Source: Bacillota bacterium (GTDB lineage: Bacteria; Bacillota; UBA994). Taken from it: 64,000 bases of DNA. A model generated the notes under the pieces. The model was given only the letters and a program-made list of their open reading frames with translations. It had not been told where the DNA came from and ran no database searches. Where the stretch lies: NCBI GenBank assembly GCA_018333655.1, contig JAGXTJ010000003.1:18411-82410 (forward strand), read 5' to 3'. The position numbers and the translations under genes were made by a program. Positions 25,416 through 35,329 of this stretch are shown piece after piece (position 1 is the first letter of the stretch; every line of letters begins with the position of its first letter).

Positions 25416-26582
25416 ATGCCAAACAAGGAGTTGCTGCTAATACCCGGCCCGACCCCAGTGGTAGACGAAATCTATGCCGCTCTAGGTTCAGAAACCTATG
25501 GGCACACCGATCCCCGTGTGGTGCAGTGTACCTTAGAGTGCCTCGCCCTCACGCGACAGATGTTTAACACCGACGGCGAGATCTTTCTCGTAGCTGGTTC
25601 AGGCACCTTAGCCATGGAGATGGCCCTAGTGAATACTGTGGCGCCAGGGGAGCGCATTCTAGTCCTTAGCCAGGGCTTCTTTGGCGATAGATTCATCAAA
25701 CTCGCCGCGAGTTTTGGCATCGAGGTCGATGTCATTGCCAGCGAGTGGGGCAGACGTGTTGCTCGAGCAGACGTAGAAGCCAAGCTAAAAACAACGCGCT
25801 ACAAGGCGGTAACAATTACTCATGTCGATACTTCTACTGGTGTCGAAGCGGACTTAGCTACCCTCGTGCCACTTTGTAAGAAGTATGGCGCTTTAGTCAT
25901 ACTTGACGGCGTTTGCGCCACGGCGGCACTGCCCGAAGACATGGGCTATGACTACGGTGATGGCGCACGCCTAGACGTGGTGCTTACCGGCTCGCAAAAA
26001 GCCATCGGCATCCCACCCGGGCTGGCCATAGTTGCCTTTAGCCAAGAGGCCCTCGCCGCACGCAGCGCCTTAGGCAAAGTTAGCGCCTACTACGCAGATA
26101 TTTTTAACTGGTTGCCCATTATGAAAGACCCGAGCAAGTACTTCGCCACGCCCGCGGTAAACATGCTGTACGCCTATCGCCGTGCGCTCGAGATTATCCA
26201 CGCGGAGGGGTTAACTGCCCGCTACGCACGGCATCGCCGCCTTGGTATCGCGGTGCGCAAGGCCTTAAGTGCACTTAACCTACAGCCCTTAGCGGACGAG
26301 GCCGTGGCCGCACCCACTCTAAGCTGCCTCTTGTACCCGCAAAATGTAGACGATGTCACCTTTCGCAAGAGCTTGGCAGCCAAAGGGCTGGTCGTAGCGG
26401 GCTCCTTAGCTAGCTTGGCCGGCAAGGCCTTTCGCCTGGGGCACATGGGCAATATTGAGACGAGCGAGCTCCGCCGCGCCATTGGGCTTATCGGCAAGGC
26501 TCTTGTAAAGCAGGGCCAAGTGCTAGATATCGAGGCGGCCCTGGCTATTTTCGACGATTACACAATCTTTTGTCAGGAGTAG
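25416..26582 (+). CDS. Class V aminotransferase (alanine-glyoxylate / serine-pyruvate type)
   Basis: A 388-residue fold-type I PLP aminotransferase. Lys195 in LTGSQKAIGIPPG binds PLP; the start LLIPGPTPV and the GSGTLAMEMA loop are typical of the AGXT/PucG group. The C-terminal FRLGHMGNIE is the conserved arginine-containing end. It probably moves amino groups between small amino acids and glyoxylate or pyruvate. The DHDPS-family gene starts 6 bases later, so the two form a small operon. A phosphoserine aminotransferase role is less likely given the length. Confidence 0.87.
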   Translation: MPNKELLLIPGPTPVVDEIYAALGSETYGHTDPRVVQCTLECLALTRQMFNTDGEIFLVAGSGTLAMEMALVNTVAPGERILVLSQGFFGDRFIKLAASFGIEVDVIASEWGRRVARADVEAKLKTTRYKAVTITHVDTSTGVEADLATLVPLCKKYGALVILDGVCATAALPEDMGYDYGDGARLDVVLTGSQKAIGIPPGLAIVAFSQEALAARSALGKVSAYYADIFNWLPIMKDPSKYFATPAVNMLYAYRRALEIIHAEGLTARYARHRRLGIAVRKALSALNLQPLADEAVAAPTLSCLLYPQNVDDVTFRKSLAAKGLVVAGSLASLAGKAFRLGHMGNIETSELRRAIGLIGKALVKQGQVLDIEAALAIFDDYTIFCQE

Positions 26583-26587
26583 CGCCG

Positions 26588-27463
26588 GTGCTACGGGGTA
26601 TATTTGCACCTATTCCCACCCCCTTTGTGGGAGGAAGCATCGCCTACGACAAGCTCAAGGACAATGTCACTAAGTGGGGGCGGACTTCGCTTAGCGGCTT
26701 AGTCGTGCTCGGCTCAAATGGCGAGTTCCCCCTGCTCTCGTTAGACGAAAAAGTAAGGCTAGTAGAGAAAGTGCGGGAGTGGTTGCCCAGAGAGAAGCTA
26801 GTCATTGCCGGTACCGGTTGCGAGGCCACGAGTGAGGCAGTCTCGCTCTCACGGCTCTATGCTAAGGCTGGCGCAGACTATGCGCTCGTACTAAATCCCC
26901 AGTTTTACAAAGAATCCTACAGCGGCAAAGTCCTGCGGCACTACTTTCAGTCTGTGGCCGAACTTTCGCCCCTGCCCATTGTGCTTTACAACATGCCCAA
27001 AAACACCGGCCTTAATCTAGCGCCTGACTTAGTGCTAGAGCTGTCGCAACATAAGAATATCTGCGGGCTTAAAGATAGCTCGGGCAATCTGGTGCAGATA
27101 ACCGAGATTTGCCGCTCGGCAGGCCCTAGTTTTGCTGTCCTCGCTGGCTCTGCCAGTTTTCTCTTGCCGGCTCTCTCCGTGGGGGCAGTGGGCGGCACGC
27201 TGGCCTTGGCCAATATTATGCCAGAAGAGTGCGTCGCCGTGCTCGAGCTCTTTCATGCCGGGCGAGTGGCAGAAGCGCGCGCCCTACAGTGGCGACTGCT
27301 AGAGCCAAACCACGCCGTCACCAGCCTCTTTGGCATTGCCGGCTTAAAAGCTGCTTTAGACTACCTAGGCTACTTTGGAGGCGACCCCAAGGAGCCGCTC
27401 CTGCCCCTAGAGGTAGGAGAGAGAGAAAAGCTTGTCGCTGTGCTAAAGAGCGCGGGGCTCTAG
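26588..27463 (+). CDS. DHDPS/NAL-family lyase (4-hydroxy-2-oxoglutarate aldolase-like)
   Basis: A 291-residue class I aldolase. Lys162 (GLKDSSG) forms the Schiff base and Tyr134 (LYNMPKN) is the catalytic tyrosine. The N-terminal GIFAPIPTPF and the GSNGEFPLL loop place it among DapA-like proteins; the SNGE in place of the TTGE typical of DHDPS suggests a different substrate, such as 4-hydroxy-2-oxoglutarate. GTG 26588 has AGGAG 8 bases upstream; a TTG at 26570 is also in frame. Co-transcribed with the aminotransferase. True DapA cannot be excluded. Confidence 0.82.
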   Translation: MLRGIFAPIPTPFVGGSIAYDKLKDNVTKWGRTSLSGLVVLGSNGEFPLLSLDEKVRLVEKVREWLPREKLVIAGTGCEATSEAVSLSRLYAKAGADYALVLNPQFYKESYSGKVLRHYFQSVAELSPLPIVLYNMPKNTGLNLAPDLVLELSQHKNICGLKDSSGNLVQITEICRSAGPSFAVLAGSASFLLPALSVGAVGGTLALANIMPEECVAVLELFHAGRVAEARALQWRLLEPNHAVTSLFGIAGLKAALDYLGYFGGDPKEPLLPLEVGEREKLVAVLKSAGL

Positions 27464-27677
27464 TGACCTGAACATCATAGTTCTAACATGGCTCGTAGCA
27501 GCTATGCAAAAGATGACCAAGTGCTCAATTTGTTTTTATAAATAGTCGCAATATTAATCATGTTCAAAATATTAGCCCCTGCAACGTGATGCCCGGCAGG
27601 AATGAGATGGCAAGCAAAGAATAAGAGAAGTGCAAATATTTTTTGCAGTCTAACATCTCACAAGGGAGGGAAAAGGG

Positions 27678-29873
27678 ATGAAGAAATTTTTAGCCATTTT
27701 TGCGCTAACCGCGGTGATTGCCGTAGGCTGTTTCGCTGGTTTTACAGCGCAGGCCAATGTCGCACCCATCCGGGTAGTCATCAATGGTAGAGCCATCACA
27801 ACCGAAGTCCCGCCTGTGGTGCAGAACGGCAGAACACTGGTGCCTTTCCGCGCCATTTTTGAGGCCTTGGGTGCGCAAGTGGAATGGACTGAGCGCACGA
27901 ACACTGTTGCCGGGTATAGGGGGCCAAATTTTGTGCTCTTACAGCCCGGCATGACACGTGCCTGGATTACGGGCCGCGAAACACGCCTTGACGTGGGCCC
28001 TGTCATCGTCAGTGGTCGCACCATGGTGCCCTTGCGTTTTGTGGCAGAAAGCCTAGGGGCGCAAGTCGAATGGGTGGAGGCCACTCGCACTGTCACTATT
28101 ACAGACACCCCCTATCCTGCCGTGCCGACCGTTGGTCGCACCGGGGGCGAGTTTAGAACCCTGTACTCGGCTGAACTCACAACTCTTAACTACTTAACAA
28201 CAGGCACTTTTGCCGTACACACCTTGGTGGCCAATGCTATAGACGGGCTGGTCGAGTTTGATACCTTCGGTGTCTTGCAGCCCTCTCTCGCCAAGCACTG
28301 GACGATTTCGCCCGATGGGTTAGTGTATACTTTCACGCTCAGAGAAGGTGTGCCCTGGTTGACCTGGGATGGAAGGGAATATGCCGAAGTAGTGGCGCAG
28401 GACTTTGTCGATTCAGCTCGCTATGTGCTGACGCGTGCTAATGCCTCAGCCACAGCCAACATTGTTTTCCGTTTTATTCGCGGAGCCGAAGAGTTTTTTA
28501 ATGGCACGACGACAGATTTTTCCACGGTCGGCGTACGCGCCCTAGACAGGTACACCGTACAGTACACCCTCAAAGCACCGGCGACCTTCTTTCTCTCTGC
28601 CCTCACTTATGTCTGTTTCTTTCCGGTCAATGGCGCCTTCTTGGCTGAAACGGGTGCCAGGTTCGCGACCGACCATAGAACTTTTCTAAGTAATGGGGCC
28701 TATATTCTCAGAGCCCATGTTCCCCAGAATCGCCGCGAGCTGGTAAAAAACACACGTTACTGGGACAGCGATAACGTCCACATTGATCGCCTCTTCTTCC
28801 AGTTTAACCGTGAAGCCGCGCAACTCGCGCCCGAAATGTTTGTACGCGGGGAGGTCTCTTCTGCCTCTATCCCTACGGCCATCATTGACGGCTGGCGACT
28901 TGACCCCACACGGCGCGACTTGATTAGGCCTGCTCCGGTAGGTGCCTTTGCCTTCTGGCATGGCTTTAATTTCGATCCGCGTTTTGCAGCGCAGTTTGAG
29001 CCGGAAAACTGGCGCCGAGCTGTGCGCAATCTTAATTTCCGCAAGACTATTTTTCATGGGCTTGACCGCGTTGCGGCCATGCTAACCTTTGACCCCTTCG
29101 ATCCTACCAGACAGTTAAGCAACACGATCACCCCGGTTAACTTTATTAGCGTCGACGGAGTCGATTATACAGAGTTGCCTGCGCTACGAGCAGTACAAGA
29201 AATGACTGTCTTTAGCCAAGCTTTAGCCCTCACCCACCGCAATAGGGCTCTGTCAGAATTACGCGCCCAGGGCGTGACCTTCCCCATCAAAGTAAAGATG
29301 CCTTTTAGCACCGGCTCACCAGACTGGACAAATCGTGTGCAAGTTATCAAGCAGCAGATGGAGAATCTCCTCGGGCGCGACTTTATTGAGATCATTCCCG
29401 TGGGCTACCCGCCCACCGGTTTTCTCGATGCTACACGCCGTGCCGGAAACTACGCCTTACAAGAAGTTAACTGGGGCCCCGATTTTCTCGACCCCGAAGC
29501 TTACACGATGCCTTTTGAGGCCGGCAATCGCAGTTACTCCGATATAGCGCTTGTAGACACCAACTACCAGCGTCTGCTCGACGCCGCTAAAGCTGAAGTG
29601 AGTAACAAGAGGCGACGTTTTGAGCTTTTCGCAGCGGCAGAAGCCTACCTCATCCAAAATGCTTTAGTTATACCTTACAGGGTCGGCGGCGGGGGATACG
29701 TAGCGTCCTTACTGCATCCCTTCCAAGGTCCGTTTGCAGCGGCAGGCCCCTCCACAGGCAAATTCAAATTTCAAAGACTGCTCGAGCGGCCGATGAACAT
29801 CGCCCAGTTCAATGAGGCACAGCTGATATGGAATCGCGACAGAGTAGCTGCACTGCGCAAGGCTGGCCAGTAA
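27678..29873 (+). CDS. Peptide-binding protein with N-terminal copper-amine-oxidase-like domain
   Basis: A 731-residue secreted solute-binding protein. A signal peptide (1 to about 26, ending AQANV) lacks a lipobox cysteine. Residues about 30-140 form two copper-amine-oxidase N-domain repeats (VINGRAITTEVPPVV and TMVPLRFVAESLGAQVEW), known from clostridial surface proteins as a wall or anchoring module. Residues about 155-700 are an SBP_bac_5 peptide-binding domain (LAKHWTISPDGLVYTFTLRE). It is the first gene of the peptide-salvage operon. Without a lipid anchor, the N-domain may keep it at the cell surface. Confidence 0.9.
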   Translation: MKKFLAIFALTAVIAVGCFAGFTAQANVAPIRVVINGRAITTEVPPVVQNGRTLVPFRAIFEALGAQVEWTERTNTVAGYRGPNFVLLQPGMTRAWITGRETRLDVGPVIVSGRTMVPLRFVAESLGAQVEWVEATRTVTITDTPYPAVPTVGRTGGEFRTLYSAELTTLNYLTTGTFAVHTLVANAIDGLVEFDTFGVLQPSLAKHWTISPDGLVYTFTLREGVPWLTWDGREYAEVVAQDFVDSARYVLTRANASATANIVFRFIRGAEEFFNGTTTDFSTVGVRALDRYTVQYTLKAPATFFLSALTYVCFFPVNGAFLAETGARFATDHRTFLSNGAYILRAHVPQNRRELVKNTRYWDSDNVHIDRLFFQFNREAAQLAPEMFVRGEVSSASIPTAIIDGWRLDPTRRDLIRPAPVGAFAFWHGFNFDPRFAAQFEPENWRRAVRNLNFRKTIFHGLDRVAAMLTFDPFDPTRQLSNTITPVNFISVDGVDYTELPALRAVQEMTVFSQALALTHRNRALSELRAQGVTFPIKVKMPFSTGSPDWTNRVQVIKQQMENLLGRDFIEIIPVGYPPTGFLDATRRAGNYALQEVNWGPDFLDPEAYTMPFEAGNRSYSDIALVDTNYQRLLDAAKAEVSNKRRRFELFAAAEAYLIQNALVIPYRVGGGGYVASLLHPFQGPFAAAGPSTGKFKFQRLLERPMNIAQFNEAQLIWNRDRVAALRKAGQ

Positions 29874-29884
29874 ACCCAAGCCGG

Positions 29885-29930
29885 AAGGAGAACGGTCCGC
29901 CGCTGGGCGCCCCGTTCTCCTTGTTTTTTA
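29885..29930 (+). terminator. Terminator-like hairpin between binding protein and permeases
   Basis: AAGGAGAACGG (29885-29895) pairs with CCGTTCTCCTT (29912-29922), followed by G and six T. Inside an operon it probably lets most transcripts end after the binding protein, which is needed in excess. Confidence 0.88.
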
Positions 29931-29963
29931 CCATAATGCGAGATAATGATTGGGGGCTCCAGC

Positions 29964-30980
29964 ATGAGTACTCATCTTTCATCCCTAATGCCCAACCCGA
30001 CTAGAGGACGGCGCCACCGCCTCCCATCAGGCAGTCTTTGGACTTTCGCGTTACAAAGAGCAATGCAATCGCTCGTCACTGTGTTTATCGTTTTGACCGT
30101 AGTTTTTTTGCTGATGCGCCTACTGCCGATTGAGGGTTATTTTGGCGACGAATATGATCGCCTAACGCCAGAGCAGCGCGAAGCTAGGCTCGAAGCAATG
30201 GGGCTAATGGACCCTATTCACATTCAGCTTAAGAATTTTTATCTCGCGCTGTCGCGCGGCGACTTAGGCACTTCGATTATCTATCGCCCCCATGTCCCCA
30301 TCGCCGAGATAATCGAACCCAAAGTACCTTATTCGCTTAAATTCGGCCTAGCGTCTCTAGTACTGTCACTGACCATAGGTCTTCTGCTCGGTATTTTTCA
30401 AGCCCGCGAAAAAGACAAATGGCTTGATAGACTGGGCACTGCCTATGTCGTGTTTATCAATGCTGTGCCCGCCGCTGTCTACTTCCTATTTGTGCAGCTC
30501 TATGTCACACAGCTGGCGGGGTTGCCCATGCTGTATGACAGCACTAGGCCTATAAGTTGGATATTGCCGGCTGTGTCTATGTCGCTGGGCGGTATCGCTG
30601 GGTATGCGATGTGGATGCGACGTTTTATGGTCGATGAGCTCAATAAAGACTATATTAAGCTAGCTAGAGCAAAAGGCTTGTCTAACACGGCCGTTATGTT
30701 CAAGCACGTTTTACGCAACGCCTTTGTGCCGATGGCCCAACACTTGCCAACCACCATTCTCATGACCATCGCAGGCTCTATTTTTATCGAGTCACTATAC
30801 TCTATCCCCGGCATGGGCGGTCTTTTGATAGAAGCTATCACGCGCCAAGACAATCCCCTAGTGCAGACGTTAGTGCTCATCTACTCGACCATCGGCATTT
30901 TCGGGCTTTTCCTGGGGGACCTCTTGATGGCCATTATCGACCCCCGTATCAAATTAGAGAAGAAGGGAGGGGCAAGGTAG
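29964..30980 (+). CDS. Peptide ABC transporter permease, DppB type
   Basis: A 338-residue permease with six membrane segments and the EAA loop DYIKLARAKGLSNTAV that docks on the ATPase. It has the usual OppB/DppB start (FALQRAMQSLVTVFIVL) and a periplasmic-side loop between segments 1 and 2. ATG 29964 follows GGGGG by about 8 bases; ATG 29946 is also in frame. Its TAG overlaps the first base of the next start. Confidence 0.9.
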   Translation: MSTHLSSLMPNPTRGRRHRLPSGSLWTFALQRAMQSLVTVFIVLTVVFLLMRLLPIEGYFGDEYDRLTPEQREARLEAMGLMDPIHIQLKNFYLALSRGDLGTSIIYRPHVPIAEIIEPKVPYSLKFGLASLVLSLTIGLLLGIFQAREKDKWLDRLGTAYVVFINAVPAAVYFLFVQLYVTQLAGLPMLYDSTRPISWILPAVSMSLGGIAGYAMWMRRFMVDELNKDYIKLARAKGLSNTAVMFKHVLRNAFVPMAQHLPTTILMTIAGSIFIESLYSIPGMGGLLIEAITRQDNPLVQTLVLIYSTIGIFGLFLGDLLMAIIDPRIKLEKKGGAR

Positions 30981-31939
30981 TGATTGTCAAGAAAATGACT
31001 GACCTGGAGCAACAAGACCTCTTTACCTTGGCCAGCTACGATGCCTCTCGCAGCGAGAGGATAGGTTACTCGAGCTATTCTTACTGGAGCTCTACCGTGC
31101 GTGTTTTTCTTAGGAATGGGGCTGCTGTCGCTTGCTTGGCTATTCTAGCCGTGCTCTTAGTCTTTACCTTTGTGCAACCATATCTCCCAGCGCAAAGAGA
31201 CCCCAATGAAATTAGCATCAGCCCCGAGACTTCGCGCCAATTGCGTAACGTCCCGCCCGGGCAGGAATTCTGGTTTGGCACTAACTCCATTGGGCAAGAT
31301 TTATGGTCGCGTATTTGGAGTGGCACCAGGACTTCGCTCGGCATTGGTATTGCTGTGGCCACCTGGAACATAATTATCGGCATTATTGTCGGTGCTACTT
31401 GGGGCTACGTGAGAAGTCTCGATCGCTTGTTCACAGAGATCTACAACGTGCTCGACAATATCCCCACCACCATTGTCATGACGCTGATGGCCTACATGCT
31501 TCGCCCAAGCATCAGCACTTTAGTCATCGCCATGGGCATCACTGGCTGGGTGCCTGTTGCCCGTTTTATCCGCACCCAGGTCGTCATTATTCGTGATCGC
31601 GAGTACAACTTGGCCTCGCGTTGCCTCGGAACACCAGCTGGACGCATTATAACGCGCAACCTCTTGCCCTACCTAGTATCGGTAATTATGCTTCGCTTTG
31701 CCTTAGCCATTCCTGGGGCTATCGGCTCGGAAGTCTTCTTAACGTATATTGGCTTGGGGTTGCCTTTGAACATCCCTTCCTTAGGCAATTTAATCAATGA
31801 AGGACGTCAGTTGATGATGATCCCTGCCATGCGTTACCAGCTTATCTTTCCCTCTGTTGTCCTCTCTCTCATCACGATCTCGTTCTATGTTATGGGAAAT
31901 GCCTTTTCCGATGCAGCAGACCCACGCAATCATGTTTAG
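30980..31939 (+). CDS. Peptide ABC transporter permease, DppC type
   Basis: A 319-residue permease of the OppC/DppC group with an N-terminal cytoplasmic tail, membrane segment near residue 40, the FGTNSIGQDLWSRIWSG loop diagnostic for this group, and four to five further segments. The EAA loop is REYNLASRCLGTPAGRI. GTG 30980 overlaps the dppB stop by one base, with AAGGGAGGGG upstream; ATG 30995 is an alternative. Confidence 0.9.
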   Translation: MIVKKMTDLEQQDLFTLASYDASRSERIGYSSYSYWSSTVRVFLRNGAAVACLAILAVLLVFTFVQPYLPAQRDPNEISISPETSRQLRNVPPGQEFWFGTNSIGQDLWSRIWSGTRTSLGIGIAVATWNIIIGIIVGATWGYVRSLDRLFTEIYNVLDNIPTTIVMTLMAYMLRPSISTLVIAMGITGWVPVARFIRTQVVIIRDREYNLASRCLGTPAGRIITRNLLPYLVSVIMLRFALAIPGAIGSEVFLTYIGLGLPLNIPSLGNLINEGRQLMMIPAMRYQLIFPSVVLSLITISFYVMGNAFSDAADPRNHV

Positions 31940-31950
31940 GAGGCGAAAAG

Positions 31951-32991
31951 ATGGCGCAACCAATATTGGCGGCCAAGAACGTAACCATTAAATTTAATCT
32001 GCGCGGGCGCATCTTGACGGCTATCCGCGGGGCCTCTTTAGATCTTTACGAAGGACAAACCTTGGCCATAGTGGGCGAGTCAGGCTCTGGCAAGTCAGTG
32101 TTTACTAAATCATTTATAGGCATGTTGGACGGCAACGGCTGGGTAGAGTCGGGAGAGATTTTGTTCGAGGGACAAGATCTGGCAAAGTTTAAGCACGACA
32201 AAGAATGGGCGGCCATTCGTGGGCGGAAAATCGCTATGGTGTTTCAGGACCCCATGACAGCTCTCAATCCGCTGCGCTCTATTGGGCTTCAGATAAAAGA
32301 AGCTGTCGAGCTGCACAGTGATGCCCGTGGAGCAGCCGCCAAAGCGCGCACGCTTGAGCTACTGGCCGATGTCGGCATAGACGACCCTGCACATCGCTAC
32401 AGTCAATTTCCCCACGAGTTTTCGGGGGGCATGCGGCAGCGCGTCGTCATTGCCATCGCCATGGCCTGCTCACCACGCATTCTAATTTGCGATGAACCCA
32501 CAACGGCATTAGACGTGACGATTCAGGCACAAATCCTCGAACTCATTCGTACACTACAATTGCGCTATAATTTGACCGTCATTTATATTACCCATGATCT
32601 AGGGGTAGTGGCCAATGTGGCCACGGCGGTGGCCGTCATGTATGCGGGCGACATTATCGAATACGGCATGAGCAGTGATATTTTTTACAATGCCCAACAT
32701 CCTTACACCTGGGCCCTCCTGTCGTCGTTGCCGCAGCTGGGCATCAAAGGACAACCCCTCTATTCAATTAAGGGAACGCCGCCTAACCTCTTTACGGAGA
32801 TTGTCGGCGATGCTTTCGCCCCGCGCAACCCCTTGGCCTTGAAAATAGATTTTGTGGAGCGGCCCCCTTACTTTCAGGTCAGCCCCACTCACTACGCGAG
32901 AACATGGTTGCTTGACCCGCGGGCGCCAAAAATTGACCCTCCCGCGACGATTAAGCACTTGCGCGAGAAATTTGCGGGGGTAAGTGTATGA
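31951..32991 (+). CDS. Peptide ABC transporter ATPase, DppD type
   Basis: A 346-residue ATPase: Walker A GESGSGKS near 44-51, Q-loop [11 protein letters not shown], signature FSGGMRQR, Walker [12 protein letters not shown] and H-loop ITHDLG. The C-terminal oligopeptide-transporter extension ([17 protein letters not shown]) is present, but the usual Fe-S cysteines of that segment are missing. TAGGAGG precedes the ATG. Overlaps the next gene by 4 bases. Confidence 0.92.
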   Translation: MAQPILAAKNVTIKFNLRGRILTAIRGASLDLYEGQTLAIVGESGSGKSVFTKSFIGMLDGNGWVESGEILFEGQDLAKFKHDKEWAAIRGRKIAMVFQDPMTALNPLRSIGLQIKEAVELHSDARGAAAKARTLELLADVGIDDPAHRYSQFPHEFSGGMRQRVVIAIAMACSPRILICDEPTTALDVTIQAQILELIRTLQLRYNLTVIYITHDLGVVANVATAVAVMYAGDIIEYGMSSDIFYNAQHPYTWALLSSLPQLGIKGQPLYSIKGTPPNLFTEIVGDAFAPRNPLALKIDFVERPPYFQVSPTHYARTWLLDPRAPKIDPPATIKHLREKFAGVSV

Positions 32992-33926
32992 GTAACGCGA
33001 GAGAAGTCCTCTTAGACGTCAGGAACCTCAAGGTGGAGTTTAAAGGCAAGGCTCGGGAGCCCTTTGTCGCCGTTAATGATGTCAGTTTTCATATCTATCG
33101 CGGGGAGACCTTTGGGTTGGTCGGAGAATCTGGCTCTGGCAAGACGACCATTGGGCGAGCCATCGTGCGCATCAATGAGACAGCGGGCGGTGAGATATAT
33201 TTTAAGGGGCGCCAGATTAATGGCCGCATACCTAAGGAGCTTGACTACGAAATCACACAAAAAATCCAGATGATATTTCAAGACCCCATGGCTTCTCTCA
33301 ATGAGCGTGCCAAAGTCGACTATATCGTGTCCGAGGGACTGTACAATACCAAGGCCTACAAGGACGAGAGTGAGAGAAAGGCCAAGGTGGAGGCGGCGCT
33401 CTTAGCAGTAGGGCTGCTGCCAGAATTTGCGTCTCGCTTTCCTCATGAGTTCTCTGGCGGCCAGAGACAGCGCATCGGCGTTGCGCGGGCCTTTGTTATG
33501 CAGCCAGAGTTTATTATTGCTGACGAACCCATTTCTTCCCTCGATGTGTCGATTCGTGCACAGGTGCTCAATTTACTCGCCGATTTACAGCGCGCGAGCG
33601 GGCTAACGTATATGTTTATCGCCCATGATCTTTCGGTAGTGCGCTTTATCACTGACCGTGTCGCTGTTATTAACAAAGGGCAGATAGTGGAGCTGGCAGA
33701 GACAGAAGAGTTATTCGCTAACCCCTTGCACCCCTATACCCGCTCCCTACTATCTGCGGTGCCAGTGCCTGACCCCATTGAGGAGAAGAAAAAGAAAGTC
33801 ATAGTCTATGACCCTAGGCAGCACGATTATTCTAAGCATAAACCACTCTGGACAGAAGTGACGCCCGGCCATTTTGTCCTTGGCAACGCTGACGAGGTAG
33901 CGCAATACCGCAAACTACTTGCCTAG
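32988..33926 (+). CDS. Peptide ABC transporter ATPase, DppF type
   Basis: A 312-residue second ATPase: Walker [10 protein letters not shown]-loop [11 protein letters not shown], signature FSGGQRQR, Walker [12 protein letters not shown] and H-loop IAHDLS. The C-terminus [17 protein letters not shown] is typical of DppF/OppF. It is translated from an ATGA overlap with dppD, completing a five-part importer (binding protein, B, C, D, F). Confidence 0.92.
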   Translation: MSNAREVLLDVRNLKVEFKGKAREPFVAVNDVSFHIYRGETFGLVGESGSGKTTIGRAIVRINETAGGEIYFKGRQINGRIPKELDYEITQKIQMIFQDPMASLNERAKVDYIVSEGLYNTKAYKDESERKAKVEAALLAVGLLPEFASRFPHEFSGGQRQRIGVARAFVMQPEFIIADEPISSLDVSIRAQVLNLLADLQRASGLTYMFIAHDLSVVRFITDRVAVINKGQIVELAETEELFANPLHPYTRSLLSAVPVPDPIEEKKKKVIVYDPRQHDYSKHKPLWTEVTPGHFVLGNADEVAQYRKLLA

Positions 33927-33961
33927 CGGCAGAACTTCATCTTAGAGTGGAGGCACAGAGA

Positions 33962-35299
33962 GTGAGCAATACAGTAGATGAAAAGAGCCTTACCGGGACG
34001 TCTCGCATTAACGAGTTCGGGCATCTAGAGATAGGTGGTTGCGACGTTGTCGATCTCGCGGCAGAATATGGCACGCCCTTAATAGTTTATGATGAGGCTC
34101 TGCTTAGAGAAAATTGTCGCCGCTACAAACGCAGTTTTGTAGAGCACGGTCATCGCGTGGCTTATGCCGGCAAGGCCTTTCTCAGCGTGGCCATGTGTCA
34201 ACTTATTGAGAGCGAGGGCCTTTTTCTCGATGTCGTTTCGGGGGGCGAATTGCACACTGCCCTTACGGCAGGGTTTCCCGCTCGGCGCATTTACTTTCAT
34301 GGCAACAACAAGTCGCTAGGTGAGCTGAAACTGGCGCTACGAGCAGGTGTTGGTCACATCATCGTCGACAATCGTTACGAATATTCCCTTCTCAAGGGCT
34401 TGTTGAACGATGTTGAACGGCCGGTATCCATCCTGCTACGGGTAGCGCTGGGGGTGGATGCCGCGACTCATCAGTACATTAGAACCGGACAACATGACTC
34501 TAAGTTTGGCTTTGCCCTAGACGGAGACGATCTTGAAGCCGTCTTTGCCGATGCCATGACGGTCAATAATCTTGTTCTCGCCGGGTTTCACAGTCATATT
34601 GGCTCGCAGATTACGAGCCTAGCGACTTTTCGCCAGGCGATGGATATTATGGTCGAGCTAATCAGATCTTACTGCGATCGATATCCTTGGCTACCCGTAG
34701 AGATTAATCTGGGGGGAGGGCTCGGCGTTAATTACCTCCCGGGGGATGAGGCTGCTAGCATCGAAGACCTAACCCGTCTGATGAGAGAGACAGCCGAGGC
34801 CTACATGGCCGCCTCGGGATTTAACCTTCGACTTGTACTAGAGCCTGGGCGGTCGATCGTGGCCGCTGCAGGGACCACGCTTTACACAGTCGGTTCGATG
34901 AAGGATGTACCTGGGGGACGGCGTTACATCGCCGTCGACGGTGGCATGACCGACAACCCGCGTACAGCGCTGTACCAAGCTAAGTATTCTTGTCTACTTG
35001 CTAACCGTGCTACGGAGGCCCCGGCTGGAGTGTACTCCATCGCCGGCAAAGCCTGTGAATCCGGCGATATGCTTATTTGGGAGCACTCATTGCCAGCTGT
35101 CAATCATGGCGATATTCTCGCCATCTTTGTCACGGGGGCCTACACTTACAGCATGGCCAGTAACTACAACCGTCTACCTAGGCCAGCTATTGTATTCGTC
35201 AACGAAGGCGTAGCGCGTACCATCATTGAGCGCGAAACGTACGCCGATGTAGTGCGTCTAGATAAGAGCCTGACTTCAGCAATAAAATCAAAAACATAG
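33962..35299 (+). CDS. Diaminopimelate decarboxylase-like PLP enzyme
   Basis: A 445-residue fold-type III decarboxylase. Lys71 (AYAGKAFLS) binds PLP; SHIGSQ, NLGGGLGVNY and EPGRSIVA contact the cofactor; Cys in GKACESGDM is the acidic-substrate pocket residue seen in LysA. It would turn meso-diaminopimelate into L-lysine. Its placement inside a peptide uptake operon, beside murein-peptide enzymes, rather than with biosynthetic dap genes, suggests that it acts on Dap released from imported wall peptides. GTG 33962 has GGAGG 8 bases upstream. Another diamino acid substrate cannot be excluded. Confidence 0.85.
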   Translation: MSNTVDEKSLTGTSRINEFGHLEIGGCDVVDLAAEYGTPLIVYDEALLRENCRRYKRSFVEHGHRVAYAGKAFLSVAMCQLIESEGLFLDVVSGGELHTALTAGFPARRIYFHGNNKSLGELKLALRAGVGHIIVDNRYEYSLLKGLLNDVERPVSILLRVALGVDAATHQYIRTGQHDSKFGFALDGDDLEAVFADAMTVNNLVLAGFHSHIGSQITSLATFRQAMDIMVELIRSYCDRYPWLPVEINLGGGLGVNYLPGDEAASIEDLTRLMRETAEAYMAASGFNLRLVLEPGRSIVAAAGTTLYTVGSMKDVPGGRRYIAVDGGMTDNPRTALYQAKYSCLLANRATEAPAGVYSIAGKACESGDMLIWEHSLPAVNHGDILAIFVTGAYTYSMASNYNRLPRPAIVFVNEGVARTIIERETYADVVRLDKSLTSAIKSKT

Positions 35300-35329
35300 G
35301 GACAAGAGAACTGAGGGGAGAAATAGTCA

